The notes under the pieces were generated by a model. It saw only the letters and a list, made by a program, of their open reading frames with translations, ran no database searches and was not told where the DNA came from. The position numbers and the translations under genes are program-made. This document shows, piece after piece, positions 33,393 through 42,071 of a stretch of DNA of 64,000 nucleotides. Position 1 is the stretch's first letter; each line of letters opens with the position of its first letter. This DNA comes from Alphaproteobacteria bacterium. GTDB taxonomy: Bacteria > Pseudomonadota > Alphaproteobacteria > Micropepsales > Micropepsaceae. The stretch spans positions 434,001 to 498,000 of the forward strand of contig JACKLF010000001.1 of assembly GCA_024236055.1 (NCBI GenBank), given 5' to 3'.

Positions 33393-35610
33393 CTTCAGAT
33401 CCTTTGTTGTTCAAGTCTTCTGGTTGTTTCTGTGTGAAGGGGAAGGTCAGGATGACCTGGGCCCCCTCGCCGGTTTCGCAATCGCCCAGGGCGATGTCGC
33501 CGCCATGGTCTTCCATGATCTTGCGCACGATCGCCAGGCCAAGCCCGGTGCCCTTGGCGCGGGTGGTGACATAGGGTTCGGTCAGGCGGTGGCGGTGTTC
33601 GGGCGGCAGGCCCACGCCATTGTCCGTGATGCGATAGGCAAAGGTCGCGCCGTTCCTTTCCAGCGCGATCTCGATGCGGCCCGGCTCGTCATCGCCCCTG
33701 GCGATGCGCGCGGCGATCCCCTCGCCCGCATTCTTGAGCACATTGGTCAGGGCCTGGGAAATCAGCCGCCCGTCGCCTTCGAAATAGACCGGCTCCTTGG
33801 GCAGCGCGGTGGTGAAGGTGATGCCCGGATTGCCCACGCGCTGCAGGAACACCGCCTGCTGCACAAGTTCCTGGGCATTCTCGCGCCGCATCACGGGGGT
33901 GGGCATGCGCGCGAAGCTGGAGAATTCGTCCACCATGCGCCCGATATCGCCCACCTGGCGCACGATCGTGTCGGTGCATTGCTGGAAGGTTTCCGGATCG
34001 GAAGTGATTTCGCCGGAATATTTGCGCTTCAGCCGCTCGGCGGAAAGCTGGATCGGGGTCAGCGGGTTCTTGATCTCGTGGGCGATGCGGCGGGCCACAT
34101 CGGCCCAGGCGGCGGTACGCTGGGCGCTGACAAGATCGGTGATGTCGTCGAAGGTAACGACGAAGCTCTCCGCCGTCGCCTCGCTGGAGACCTGCACGCT
34201 GAGAGTTCGCGTCTTGCCGCCGCGCTTCAGCGTGACCTCGCCGCCGGCATGGCCCACAGGCTCACCGATGGCCCGGCGCACCAGCGCCGCCAGTTCGGGG
34301 ATGGCCTCGGCATAATGGGCGCCTTCCATGTCCTCGGGCGTCGAATCCAGCAGGCGGGCGGCGGCGCGGTTGACGATGGTGATGCGCCCTTCCCGGTCCA
34401 GGCCCAGTACCCCGGCGCTGACGCCCGACAGCACCGTCTCGGTGAAGCGGCGGCGAATGTCGATCTGTCGGCCCGCCGCGATCAGGTCCTCGCGCTGGGC
34501 CGACAGCTGGTGGGTCATGCGGTTGAAGGCTTCGCCCAGCGTGCCCAGCTCGTCATCGTCCTGGGCCACGCGCACATGCGCCGTCAGGTCGCCTTCCGAG
34601 ACTTTCTCGGCCGCATCGATCAGGCTGGAAATGGGGCGCACCAGCCGGTTGGCGGCCCACAGGCCGAACCAGATGGCGGCCAGCAGGATCGCCAGCGACA
34701 CGACCGCATAAAGCGCCGCGAACACCAGCGCCACTTCCGAACGGTTTTCGTCCAGCCGGTTGTATTCGCCGACCGCCGCCTTGGTGCGCAGGTAATAGCC
34801 GAACACCTTGGGATCGACGACGCGCACCACTTCCAGATAGGCGTCGTTCAGCGCATGCAGCTGCACCAGCGCGGTGACGGTACCGTTGTCTGGCGTATCC
34901 AGCACCACGCTGTCGCGCGAGGCGGTGATGTCGGCGGGCTTGGGCGGCGGCGGGTCCTTGACCGACTGCTGCTTGGTCGATCCCAGCACCCGCCCCTTGC
35001 CGTCCAGGATATAGGCGGCCTGAAGCCCGCGGTTCTGGGTAACGGTGCCCAGCTTGGCGAACAGCCGCCCGGCGCGGACATGCTTTTCCTCGTCGAACAG
35101 TTGCGGATCGCTCTGCAGGGCGTCGGCGATATAGCTGACATCGTTGATGATCGAGGTCTCATGTTCCTTCACATAGACCTGCGCGACATTCACCGCGCTG
35201 CCCAGCGCCGTCTTCACCCGGTCCGAGAACCAGGCTTCCAGGCCCAGGTTCAGCGTGATCGCCGCGAAGATGGCGACCAGGATCACCGGCACCACCGCGA
35301 TGGCCGAGAACCAGGTGACCAGCCGCACATGCAGCTTGGCGCCGGCGCGGCCCGAGCGGCGCTCGGCCCACAGGCGCACCACCCGCCAGGCGATCAGCGC
35401 GCCCAGCGTCAGCACAAGGGTCAGGTTGACCAGCAGAAGCACCGCAAGGCCGGTGCGTGTGGGGGTGTAGGGCGTCAGCCCGGTCAGCAGCGCATAGGTG
35501 ACGCAGCCCGACAGGGCCGCCAGCGCGCCGACAGCCAGCGCCAGCTGGCTGGGCCGCGACAGCGGGCGCAGGCGTGCGCGCCTCTCCGGGAACGATACTT
35601 CGCTAACCAT
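33361..35610 (-). CDS. ntrY: Nitrogen sensor histidine kinase NtrY
   Basis: A 749-residue membrane kinase. Three hydrophobic segments in the first 110 residues and one near 300 flank a periplasmic sensor domain; HAMP and PAS domains follow, then the H-box RRIAHEIKNPLTPIQLSAER and an HATPase domain with NVLKNAGEG, DNGVGLP and GTGLGLAIVRK. ATG 35610 has AAGGAAGAC upstream; the longer frame to 35712 lacks any site. It is the sensor for NtrX, its overlapping downstream neighbour. Confidence 0.94.
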   Translation of the reverse strand: MVSEVSFPERRARLRPLSRPSQLALAVGALAALSGCVTYALLTGLTPYTPTRTGLAVLLLVNLTLVLTLGALIAWRVVRLWAERRSGRAGAKLHVRLVTWFSAIAVVPVILVAIFAAITLNLGLEAWFSDRVKTALGSAVNVAQVYVKEHETSIINDVSYIADALQSDPQLFDEEKHVRAGRLFAKLGTVTQNRGLQAAYILDGKGRVLGSTKQQSVKDPPPPKPADITASRDSVVLDTPDNGTVTALVQLHALNDAYLEVVRVVDPKVFGYYLRTKAAVGEYNRLDENRSEVALVFAALYAVVSLAILLAAIWFGLWAANRLVRPISSLIDAAEKVSEGDLTAHVRVAQDDDELGTLGEAFNRMTHQLSAQREDLIAAGRQIDIRRRFTETVLSGVSAGVLGLDREGRITIVNRAAARLLDSTPEDMEGAHYAEAIPELAALVRRAIGEPVGHAGGEVTLKRGGKTRTLSVQVSSEATAESFVVTFDDITDLVSAQRTAAWADVARRIAHEIKNPLTPIQLSAERLKRKYSGEITSDPETFQQCTDTIVRQVGDIGRMVDEFSSFARMPTPVMRRENAQELVQQAVFLQRVGNPGITFTTALPKEPVYFEGDGRLISQALTNVLKNAGEGIAARIARGDDEPGRIEIALERNGATFAYRITDNGVGLPPEHRHRLTEPYVTTRAKGTGLGLAIVRKIMEDHGGDIALGDCETGEGAQVILTFPFTQKQPEDLNNKGSEDEQERIADRV

Positions 35611-35806
35611 GTCTTCCTTGTGGACCGGCTCCCACCCCGACGCCGGTCTTCGTGACAGGACTGTATCCGAGCCACGGACTGTTGCAAGAATGCTGCGTGT
35701 TATTTCCGGCACAGTGGTTAGCGCCGCCGGACCGGGAAAATCCGCGAAAATACAGGCTATTCAGGCTTTTGGTCGCAAAATGTGAGCGGACCTGCCCCCG
35801 GAGCCG

Positions 35807-35920
35807 CGAACAGCACCTTGGGTGCTATTCGCTCCGCAAGTCCGGGCTCGGGCGGCTCACGGCGCTGTCGCGCGCCGCCCTGCGCCGTTGCTCGCGAATA
35901 CCGCCCAACGGCGTTATTCG
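35807..35920. repeat. Two related hairpins between ntrC and ntrY
   Basis: Hairpin one (35807-35831) pairs CGAACAGCACC with GGTGCTATTCG; hairpin two (35895-35920) pairs CGAATACCGCC with GGCGTTATTCG, each with one mismatch and a three-base loop. Both are followed by TCGCTYCGCAA, so they look like copies of one unit. The ntrC stop lies inside hairpin two. The rest of the 303-base ntrC-ntrY gap (35611-35806) shows nothing but possible ntrY promoter sequence. Confidence 0.6.
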
Positions 35921-37359
35921 CTTCGCAACCCACGAATGACCTCAAGACCCAGGTCCCGGATCTTCTTGCGCAGGGTATTGCGGTTCAGGCCCAGAAGCTG
36001 GGCGGCGCGGATCTGGTTGCCGCGCGTGGCGGCCAGGCAGATCGAGATCAACGGCCGCTCCACCTCCTGCACGATCCGATCGTAGACGCCGGGCGGCGGA
36101 AGCTTGTCGCCCTGGGCCAGGAAATACTGGGTCAGGTAATGCTCGACCGACTGGGACAGCGATTGCGGCTCGTCGCCTGCTTCGGCGGCGATGGCCTTTG
36201 CGGGCTCTTTCAGTTCGCCCGCCACGGCGCTGGCCGGAATGGTATCGCCCGAATGCAGCACCGCCAGGCGGCGGATCAGGTTTTCCAGCTCGCGCACATT
36301 GCCGGGCCAGCGGTGCCGGCGCAGCATTTCCAGCGCGTCATTGTCCAGGCTCTTGTGCGGCAGGCCTTCATCCTCGGCCTTGCGCAGGAAGTGGCGCACC
36401 AGGTCGGGAATATCCTCCACCCGTTCGCGCAGCGGCGGCAGGCGCAGCGGCACCACGTTGAGGCGGTAATAAAGATCCTCGCGAAACAGGCCCTGGCTGA
36501 TCAACTGGCGCAGGTCGCGGTTGGTGGCGGCGATGATGCGCACATCGGTCTTGATCGGGGTGCGCCCGCCAACGGTGGTGTATTCGCCCTGTTGCAGCAC
36601 GCGCAGAAGACGGGTCTGTGCCTCCAGCGGCATGTCGCCGATTTCGTCCAGGAACAGCGTGCCGCCTTCGGCCTGTTCGAAGCGGCCGATGCCGCGATTG
36701 GTGGCGCCGGTAAAGGCGCCGCGCTCATGGCCGAACAGTTCGCTTTCCACCAGTTCCTTGGGAATGGCGGCCATGTTGACCGCCACGAAGGTACCGTGCC
36801 GGCGTTTGCCATAGTCATGCAGCGCCTTGGCCACCAGCTCCTTGCCGGTGCCGCTTTCGCCCATGATCATCACGGTCAGGTCGGTCTGTGTCAGACGCGC
36901 GATGACGCGGTAGATTTCCTGCATCGCCGGCGAGCGGCCGATCAGCGGCAGCCGTTCCTCGGCCGGCTCCAGAGTCGAATCGCGACGCGACCCGCCCGGA
37001 CTTGCCAGCGCGCGCTGCACGACATTGGTCAGTGCCTTCAGGTCGAACGGCTTGGGCAGATATTCGAAGGCCCCGCGCTCGGCCGCGGTGATGGCGGTCA
37101 GCAGCGTGTTCTGCGCGCTCATCACCAGGATGGGCAGGTCGGGCCGGATGCGCTTGATGCGCGGCAGAAGGTCAAAGCCGCTTTCATCAGGCAGCACGAC
37201 ATCGGTGATGACCAGGTTGCCGTCGCCGCCGGCCACCCAGCGCCACAGGCCCGCGGCCGTTCCGGTCGTGCGCACATCATAGCCTGCCCGGCCCAGGGCC
37301 TGGCTCAGCACCGTGCGGATCGCACTGTCATCGTCACAAACAAGAATGGTGGCGGCCAT
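35914..37359 (-). CDS. ntrC: Nitrogen regulation response regulator NtrC
   Basis: A 481-residue sigma-54 activator. The receiver has NLVITDVVLPDESGFDLLP with the phospho-Asp; the AAA+ domain has GESGTGKELVAKALH, the sigma-54 contact loop GAFTGA in GHERGAFTGATNRG, and GTLFLDEIGDMPL; the C-terminal Fis helix-turn-helix reads RAAQLLGLNRNTLRKKI. It activates ammonium assimilation genes when phosphorylated by NtrB. It starts two bases after ntrB. Confidence 0.96.
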   Translation of the reverse strand: MAATILVCDDDSAIRTVLSQALGRAGYDVRTTGTAAGLWRWVAGGDGNLVITDVVLPDESGFDLLPRIKRIRPDLPILVMSAQNTLLTAITAAERGAFEYLPKPFDLKALTNVVQRALASPGGSRRDSTLEPAEERLPLIGRSPAMQEIYRVIARLTQTDLTVMIMGESGTGKELVAKALHDYGKRRHGTFVAVNMAAIPKELVESELFGHERGAFTGATNRGIGRFEQAEGGTLFLDEIGDMPLEAQTRLLRVLQQGEYTTVGGRTPIKTDVRIIAATNRDLRQLISQGLFREDLYYRLNVVPLRLPPLRERVEDIPDLVRHFLRKAEDEGLPHKSLDNDALEMLRRHRWPGNVRELENLIRRLAVLHSGDTIPASAVAGELKEPAKAIAAEAGDEPQSLSQSVEHYLTQYFLAQGDKLPPPGVYDRIVQEVERPLISICLAATRGNQIRAAQLLGLNRNTLRKKIRDLGLEVIRGLRSE

Positions 37360-37361
37360 CG

Positions 37362-38468
37362 CTATTCCTCCGCCAGGGCTTTGGGCAAAAGCACACGGAA
37401 AATCGTGCGCCGGGGTACGGAATCACATTCGATCACTCCGCCATGATCGCCAATGATCTTGGCAACCAGCGCCAGCCCGAGGCCGGAGCCGCGCACCTTG
37501 GTGGTGACGAAGGGATCGAAAATATGCGGCATCAGGTCGGCAGGCACGCCGCCGCCATTGTCGCGCACGGTGACTTCCAGCGGCAGCGACAGCCGCTCGC
37601 CCGAAAGGCCGGCGCCAAAGCGCACGCCGGGGCGATAGCCGGTGGTCAGGGTGATCTCGCCGCCCGTCTCGGGCAGCGCGTCGGCGGCGTTGCGCACCAG
37701 GTTCAGAAACACCTGGATCAGCTGGTCGTGATCGCCCAGCACCAGCGGCAGCGACGGATCGAAATTCTCGGTGATGGTGATGCCGCGCGCAAAGCTGTTC
37801 TCGGCCACCTTGCGGACCCGGTCCAGCACCTCGTGGATATTGACGGGATGGCGGGTGAGCCCGCGCGTATCGCCGAAGCTTTCCATACGGTCGATCAGCC
37901 CGCGAATGCGGTCGGATTCCGCGACGATCAGCTGCGTCATCTCGCGTTCTGACGGCGCAAGCTGTTCTTCCAGAAGCTGGGCGGCGCCACGAATGCCCGC
38001 CAGCGGATTCTTGATTTCATGCGCCAGCACCGCCGCCATGCCGTGCATGGAGCGCACCGCACCGCGGTGCAGAAGCTGGCGGTCCATCCGCTGGGCCAGG
38101 CTGCGTTCCTGCAGGGTCAGCACCAGCGCGCCCTCCGGTTCGGACAGCGGGGTCACGGTGACATCGGCGATGCGCTCGCCATGGCGCGGGGTGGACAGGT
38201 CCACGTCCCGCTCGGCGGCAGAGGAGCCGCGTTCCTCGACCTGGGCGATCAGCTGAAACAGGGGACTGTCGAACGGCAGGATGTCCGACAGGGCGTTCTT
38301 CATCAGCATGGTGGCGCTGGTGTCGAAGAACTGCTCGGCCGCCGGATTGGCGAACAGGATTTCCCGCTTGGTGCCGATCACCAGGATAGCCATGGGCAGG
38401 GCATTGGCGATAAAAGCCAACCCCGGATTGTCCGGTGAGCGGAATTTCTGTAAGACGCGCGCGACCAA
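37362..38468 (-). CDS. ntrB: Nitrogen sensor histidine kinase/phosphatase NtrB
   Basis: A 368-residue soluble PAS-containing kinase. PAS domain starts around residue 20 (LPMAILVIGTKREILFANPAAE), H-box is VLAHEIKNPLAGIRGAAQLL, and the ATPase domain has NLVRNAADALPETG, DNGGGVP and GSGLGLALVAKI. It responds to PII protein status. Initiation appears to be TTG at 38466-38468 because a stop lies seven codons upstream and the next ATG would remove the start of the PAS domain. In many relatives dusB precedes ntrB; here ispDF is directly divergent instead. Confidence 0.93.
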   Translation of the reverse strand: MVARVLQKFRSPDNPGLAFIANALPMAILVIGTKREILFANPAAEQFFDTSATMLMKNALSDILPFDSPLFQLIAQVEERGSSAAERDVDLSTPRHGERIADVTVTPLSEPEGALVLTLQERSLAQRMDRQLLHRGAVRSMHGMAAVLAHEIKNPLAGIRGAAQLLEEQLAPSEREMTQLIVAESDRIRGLIDRMESFGDTRGLTRHPVNIHEVLDRVRKVAENSFARGITITENFDPSLPLVLGDHDQLIQVFLNLVRNAADALPETGGEITLTTGYRPGVRFGAGLSGERLSLPLEVTVRDNGGGVPADLMPHIFDPFVTTKVRGSGLGLALVAKIIGDHGGVIECDSVPRRTIFRVLLPKALAEE

Positions 38469-38532
38469 TCTGTGCCTATTGTTTGGTCATAAATCACTAG
38501 TGGCCATGTTATAGGCAATTCTCTTCGCGGCA

Positions 38533-38565
38533 AACATTTATCACGCTGCAATGCGGTAAAATGTT
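38533..38565. promoter_or_regulatory. Inverted repeat in the ntrB-ispDF divergent promoter region
   Basis: AACATTT (38533-38539) pairs with AAATGTT (38559-38565), and the inner ACGC/GCGG bases extend the match imperfectly. It sits 31 bases before ispDF in an AT-rich 127-base region that must carry both promoters. The binding protein is unknown. Confidence 0.35.
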
Positions 38566-38595
38566 GACCGGTAACACTGCCAATCTGGAGCCAAA

Positions 38596-39741
38596 ATGCC
38601 CCGTCTTGCCGTCCTGATTGTTGCCGCTGGCAAGGGCGAACGCAGCGGGCTCAGCCGCCCAAAACAATATGAATATCTGGCGGGTACCCCCATGCTGCGC
38701 CGGACGGTCGAGGCGTTCCGCAGCCATCCTGTGCAGGTGGTGATCGGACCCGGCCAGGAAGACCTGGCCGCGGCGGCGCTGGCGGGCCTGGCCCTGCCCG
38801 CGCCCGTGCCGGGCGGCGCCACCCGGCAGGAATCGGTGCGGCTGGGACTGGAAGCCCTGGCGGCAGGCCCGGACGGGCCGCCGGATTTCGTGCTGATTCA
38901 CGATGCCGCCCGCCCCTTTGTCAGCGCCGGCACCATCGCGGCAGTTGCCCAGGCGCTTGAGAAAGGCGCACGCGGCGCCCTGCCCATGCTGGCGGTCGCC
39001 GATACGCTGCGCCGGCGCGAAAGCGCGGGCTGGTCGACGGTTGCGCGCGACAATCTTTTCCGCGCCCAGACCCCGCAGGGCTTTGCCTTTGGCGATATCC
39101 TGGCGGCGCACCGCGCCCATGCCGGCACCGCCGTGACCGACGACATGGCGCTGGCCGAGCTGGCCGGCATCGCCGTGGAGCATGTCGAGGGCGATGAACG
39201 AAATCTCAAACTGACGACAAAGGAAGACTTCGTGCTGGCCAACGCTCTGCTGTCCACCGGGGAAACCCGCACCGCCATGGGCTATGACGCGCACCGCTTC
39301 ACCGAGGGCGATCACGTCTGGCTGTGCGGCATCCAGGTGCCCCACGATCACGGCCTGCTGGGCCACAGCGACGCCGATGCCGGGCTGCACGCCCTGACCG
39401 ACGCGCTGCTGGGCTGCATCGGCGCCGGCGATATCGGCCAGCACTTTCCGCCCACGGATGAACGCTGGAAGGGCGCGTCGTCGGACAAGTTCCTGGCCCA
39501 TGCCGCGTCGCTGATCGCGGAAAAGGGCGGTCAGGTCATTCACTGCGACGTCACGCTGATCTGCGAGCGGCCAAAAGTCGGCCCGTACCGCCAGGCCATG
39601 CGCGCACGCATCGCCGAAATCCTTGGGCTGGACATTGACCGCGTCAGCGTCAAGGCCACCACCACCGAGGGCATGGGCTATACCGGCAGGCGCGAAGGCC
39701 TGGCCGCCCAGGCCGTCGCAACCGTGAGACTGCCCGCATGA
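38596..39741 (+). CDS. ispDF: Bifunctional IspD/IspF, MEP pathway
   Basis: A 381-residue fusion. The N-terminal cytidylyltransferase (IspD) has LIVAAGKGERSG, SRPKQY and VLIHDAARPFV; the C-terminal cyclodiphosphate synthase (IspF) begins near residue 227 with MGYDAHRF and has GHSDADAGLHALTDALLG, with the zinc Asp/His ligands, and KATTTEGMGYTGR. It makes 4-diphosphocytidyl-methylerythritol and later the cyclic diphosphate in isoprenoid synthesis. Fusions of this kind are common in Alphaproteobacteria. Its stop overlaps pgpA by four bases. Confidence 0.96.
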   Translation: MPRLAVLIVAAGKGERSGLSRPKQYEYLAGTPMLRRTVEAFRSHPVQVVIGPGQEDLAAAALAGLALPAPVPGGATRQESVRLGLEALAAGPDGPPDFVLIHDAARPFVSAGTIAAVAQALEKGARGALPMLAVADTLRRRESAGWSTVARDNLFRAQTPQGFAFGDILAAHRAHAGTAVTDDMALAELAGIAVEHVEGDERNLKLTTKEDFVLANALLSTGETRTAMGYDAHRFTEGDHVWLCGIQVPHDHGLLGHSDADAGLHALTDALLGCIGAGDIGQHFPPTDERWKGASSDKFLAHAASLIAEKGGQVIHCDVTLICERPKVGPYRQAMRARIAEILGLDIDRVSVKATTTEGMGYTGRREGLAAQAVATVRLPA

Positions 39742-40241
39742 AACTTCCCCGCGCTTCCACCGTCGTCGCCTCGGTCTTCGGCATCGGTTATTTCGAAGTC
39801 GCGCCCGGCACGGTGATGAGCGCCATCGCGGTGCCGCTGGCGATCCTGATCGCGATCTTCGGCGGCGGCGGCATGGGCATTCTGGGCGCTGCCATCTGCG
39901 CGATGGTGATCGGCATCCTGGCCTGCGGCGAACATGTGCGCGAGACCGGCCGGGACGACCCCTCCGAATGCGTGATCGACGAACTGGCCGGTCAGTGGCT
40001 GGCCTGTTCTTTCTGCCTGCTGAATTTTGGCGGCCTGGTGCCGGGCGGCGACCGCATTTCCCTGCCCAGCTTTGCGCTGGCCTTCGTGCTGTTCCGCATC
40101 TTCGACATCTGGAAGCCGTGGCCGGTGGGCTGGGCCGACAAGAATCTCAGCGGCGGCATCGGGGTGATGACCGACGACGCCATTGCCGGGCTGATGGCCG
40201 GCGTGCTGGTCGTCGCGGCACGCTTCGTCCTGCCCTTCTGA
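39738..40241 (+). CDS. pgpA: Phosphatidylglycerophosphatase A
   Basis: A 167-residue membrane phosphatase that makes phosphatidylglycerol. Family motifs are FGIGYFEVAPGT at residues 14-25, DDPSECVIDELAGQ with the acidic catalytic residues, and a late MTDDAIAGLMAGV. About four hydrophobic segments are visible. It is coupled to ispDF by an ATGA overlap and followed by cinA after 16 bases, a known alphaproteobacterial order. Confidence 0.92.
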   Translation: MKLPRASTVVASVFGIGYFEVAPGTVMSAIAVPLAILIAIFGGGGMGILGAAICAMVIGILACGEHVRETGRDDPSECVIDELAGQWLACSFCLLNFGGLVPGGDRISLPSFALAFVLFRIFDIWKPWPVGWADKNLSGGIGVMTDDAIAGLMAGVLVVAARFVLPF

Positions 40242-40257
40242 CATCAGGAGCGTTTCA

Positions 40258-40761
40258 ATGCCCGGATCCGTCATCTTCGCGCCGCAGCTGATCCAGCAGG
40301 CCGTGGACCTGCTGGCGGCGGCGCGGGGCAAGGGCGTGACGATCGCAACTGCCGAAAGCTGCACCGGCGGGCTGATCGCGGGCCTTCTGACCGAAATCGC
40401 CGGGTCGTCGGATGTGGTCGATCGCGGCTTTGTCACCTATTCCAACCAGGCCAAGGAAGAGATGCTGGGGGTGCCGCACGACCTGCTGGAAAGCCATGGC
40501 GCGGTATCCGAACCGGTCGCAGCGGCGATGGCAGCCGGCGCGCTGACCCGTTCGCGTGCCCAGCTTGCCGTGGCGGTCACCGGCATTGCCGGTCCCTCCG
40601 GCGGCTCCGACGAAAAGCCGGTGGGGCTGGTCTATGTCGCGGCGATGCGCGCAGGCGGCGAAGCAGTGGTCGAACGCCATCTGTTCGGCAATATCGGCCG
40701 CACCCAGGTGCGCTTTGTCACCATCGAGGCGGCGCTGGAACTGGCCGAAAGCCTGCTTTAG
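40258..40761 (+). CDS. pncC: Nicotinamide-nucleotide amidase (CinA C-terminal family)
   Basis: A 167-residue stand-alone CinA C-terminal domain. TIATAESCTGGLIAGLLT carries the catalytic Ser, SNQAKEEMLGV and AVAVTGIAGPSGGSDEKPVG are the other family blocks. The enzyme deamidates NMN to nicotinate mononucleotide in the pyridine-nucleotide cycle. No N-terminal COG1058 domain is present, as is usual in proteobacteria. Its TAG overlaps the stop of the convergent SGNH gene in TTAG (40758-40761). Confidence 0.92.
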   Translation: MPGSVIFAPQLIQQAVDLLAAARGKGVTIATAESCTGGLIAGLLTEIAGSSDVVDRGFVTYSNQAKEEMLGVPHDLLESHGAVSEPVAAAMAAGALTRSRAQLAVAVTGIAGPSGGSDEKPVGLVYVAAMRAGGEAVVERHLFGNIGRTQVRFVTIEAALELAESLL

Positions 40762-41633
40762 TTCGCAGCCAACTGGTCGTGGGCGATCTGCTGCAGCGCA
40801 TGGGTCTGCGGTTTGGAAAAGCCCATATCCTCGGCGACGGATTCATTCTCGCCCAACGACAGCGGGTCCTTGCCCGTCACCTTTCCGAACACCATCAGCG
40901 CTTCCAGGTAATAGCCGTAAATGCTGGCGTGATAATGGTCCCAGGACCACAGATCGAGCTTGCCGTCATCGATTCCGTCATAGGGATTGGTGTCGGCCAC
41001 GCCGGTGTCGAAGGCCCGGTTCCAGGCCAGGCCAAGCGGAACGACGCCGGTGGCATGGGCGGCGGCGGCGGCCTTCAGATAGCCGGCATGGACATCCTTG
41101 CCCATCTGCTGGATGGGCTTGCCATGCCAAGGCTTGCCGTCGGGATAAGTCTGGTCGGCACGGCTCCAGGTCGCGTCCAGCCAAACCTTCACATCGGGAT
41201 TGGCCTTGCGCAGCATGGTCGTCATGTCCGCCGCCGATGAGACCAGCAAGGCCGGATCGCCCGGATGGGCCTGGTCCATGGTGGAATAGCCGTGCATCAC
41301 CACCACGTCCCAGGGCCGGTCGATCAGGGCCCGCTTCTCGGCATAGTGATAGTCCATGCCCTTGCCGCCCACCGTCTCGACGCTGACATCGTAATCCAGT
41401 CCGGCCTGCTGCGTGAAGGCCTTGAAGATGGCGGGCACGCCGCCCACCGTCTTGCCGGTCTTGCCCGGCCCGTTCAGGTCGGTGACGGTGCCCGAGCGGT
41501 AATAGTGCGCGGGCGAATTGGCGCCGAAGGTGAAGCTGTTGCCGATAAACAAGATGGTCTTGGCCTGGGCCAGGGCGGGCGCCGCCAGCACCAGCATCGC
41601 GGCCATCGCGGACACCTTGATTGAAGCCTTCAT
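40758..41633 (-). CDS. Exported SGNH/GDSL-like hydrolase
   Basis: A 291-residue secreted protein. A Sec signal (1-24, ending APALAQA) precedes KTILFIGNSFTFGAN, the block I nucleophile Ser of SGNH esterases; a Gly and Asn appear in VETVGGKG and later blocks, and DHYHASIYGYYLEALMVFG supplies the Asp-x-x-His pair. Substrates of this type are often acetylated or sulfated sugars. It starts in the RatA-like stop (ATGA at 41630-41633), so it is coupled to that housekeeping operon but is itself an accessory enzyme. Confidence 0.76.
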   Translation of the reverse strand: MKASIKVSAMAAMLVLAAPALAQAKTILFIGNSFTFGANSPAHYYRSGTVTDLNGPGKTGKTVGGVPAIFKAFTQQAGLDYDVSVETVGGKGMDYHYAEKRALIDRPWDVVVMHGYSTMDQAHPGDPALLVSSAADMTTMLRKANPDVKVWLDATWSRADQTYPDGKPWHGKPIQQMGKDVHAGYLKAAAAAHATGVVPLGLAWNRAFDTGVADTNPYDGIDDGKLDLWSWDHYHASIYGYYLEALMVFGKVTGKDPLSLGENESVAEDMGFSKPQTHALQQIAHDQLAAN

Positions 41634-42070
41634 CTCACGCCCTCCTCTTCCATGATTTTCTTGGCCCGGGCCTCGAAGGCCTCGGTCATTTTCATCAGCG
41701 CTTTTTCGAAGGCCGCGCTGGCCACCGCGCCCAGAATGCGGCTTTTGAAGGCAAAGTCGATGGCGAAATCCACCGCGCAGCCATCGTCCCGCGGGGTGAA
41801 CCGCCAATGGTTCACCAGGGTCCGGAAGGGCCCCTCGGCCTGCTCGACATCGATGCGGTGGTTCTGCGGGTCCAGGGTGACGCGGCTGGTATAGCGTTCG
41901 CGAAAGCCCTTATAGCCCACCAGCATCTCGGCAATGACCTGACGCTCCGTGCGCGACTTGACCCGCAGGCCCAGAACCCAGGGCAGGAATTCGGGATAAT
42001 GCTCGACCTCTGCCACCACGCGGTACATCAGACCGGCCGGATAGGGAACAAGCCGCGTCTCGCGGTGCAT
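41630..42070 (-). CDS. RatA/Coq10-like START-domain protein
   Basis: A 146-residue polyketide-cyclase/START domain protein with the HRETRLVPYPAGLMYRVVAEVEHYPEFLPW opening typical of Coq10/RatA. In mitochondria and Alphaproteobacteria Coq10 binds ubiquinone and supports respiration, while E. coli RatA is described as a ribosome-association factor. Position directly after lipA, with one base between, is conserved in Alphaproteobacteria and favours the Coq10-like role. Confidence 0.88.
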   Translation of the reverse strand: MHRETRLVPYPAGLMYRVVAEVEHYPEFLPWVLGLRVKSRTERQVIAEMLVGYKGFRERYTSRVTLDPQNHRIDVEQAEGPFRTLVNHWRFTPRDDGCAVDFAIDFAFKSRILGAVASAAFEKALMKMTEAFEARAKKIMEEEGVR

Positions 42071-42071
42071 G

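Noticed and set aside
33310..35655. A 781-codon frame opposite ntrY, and similar frames opposite ntrX and ntrC
   Set aside because: Antisense shadows of well-supported regulatory genes, with composition typical of reversed high-GC codons.
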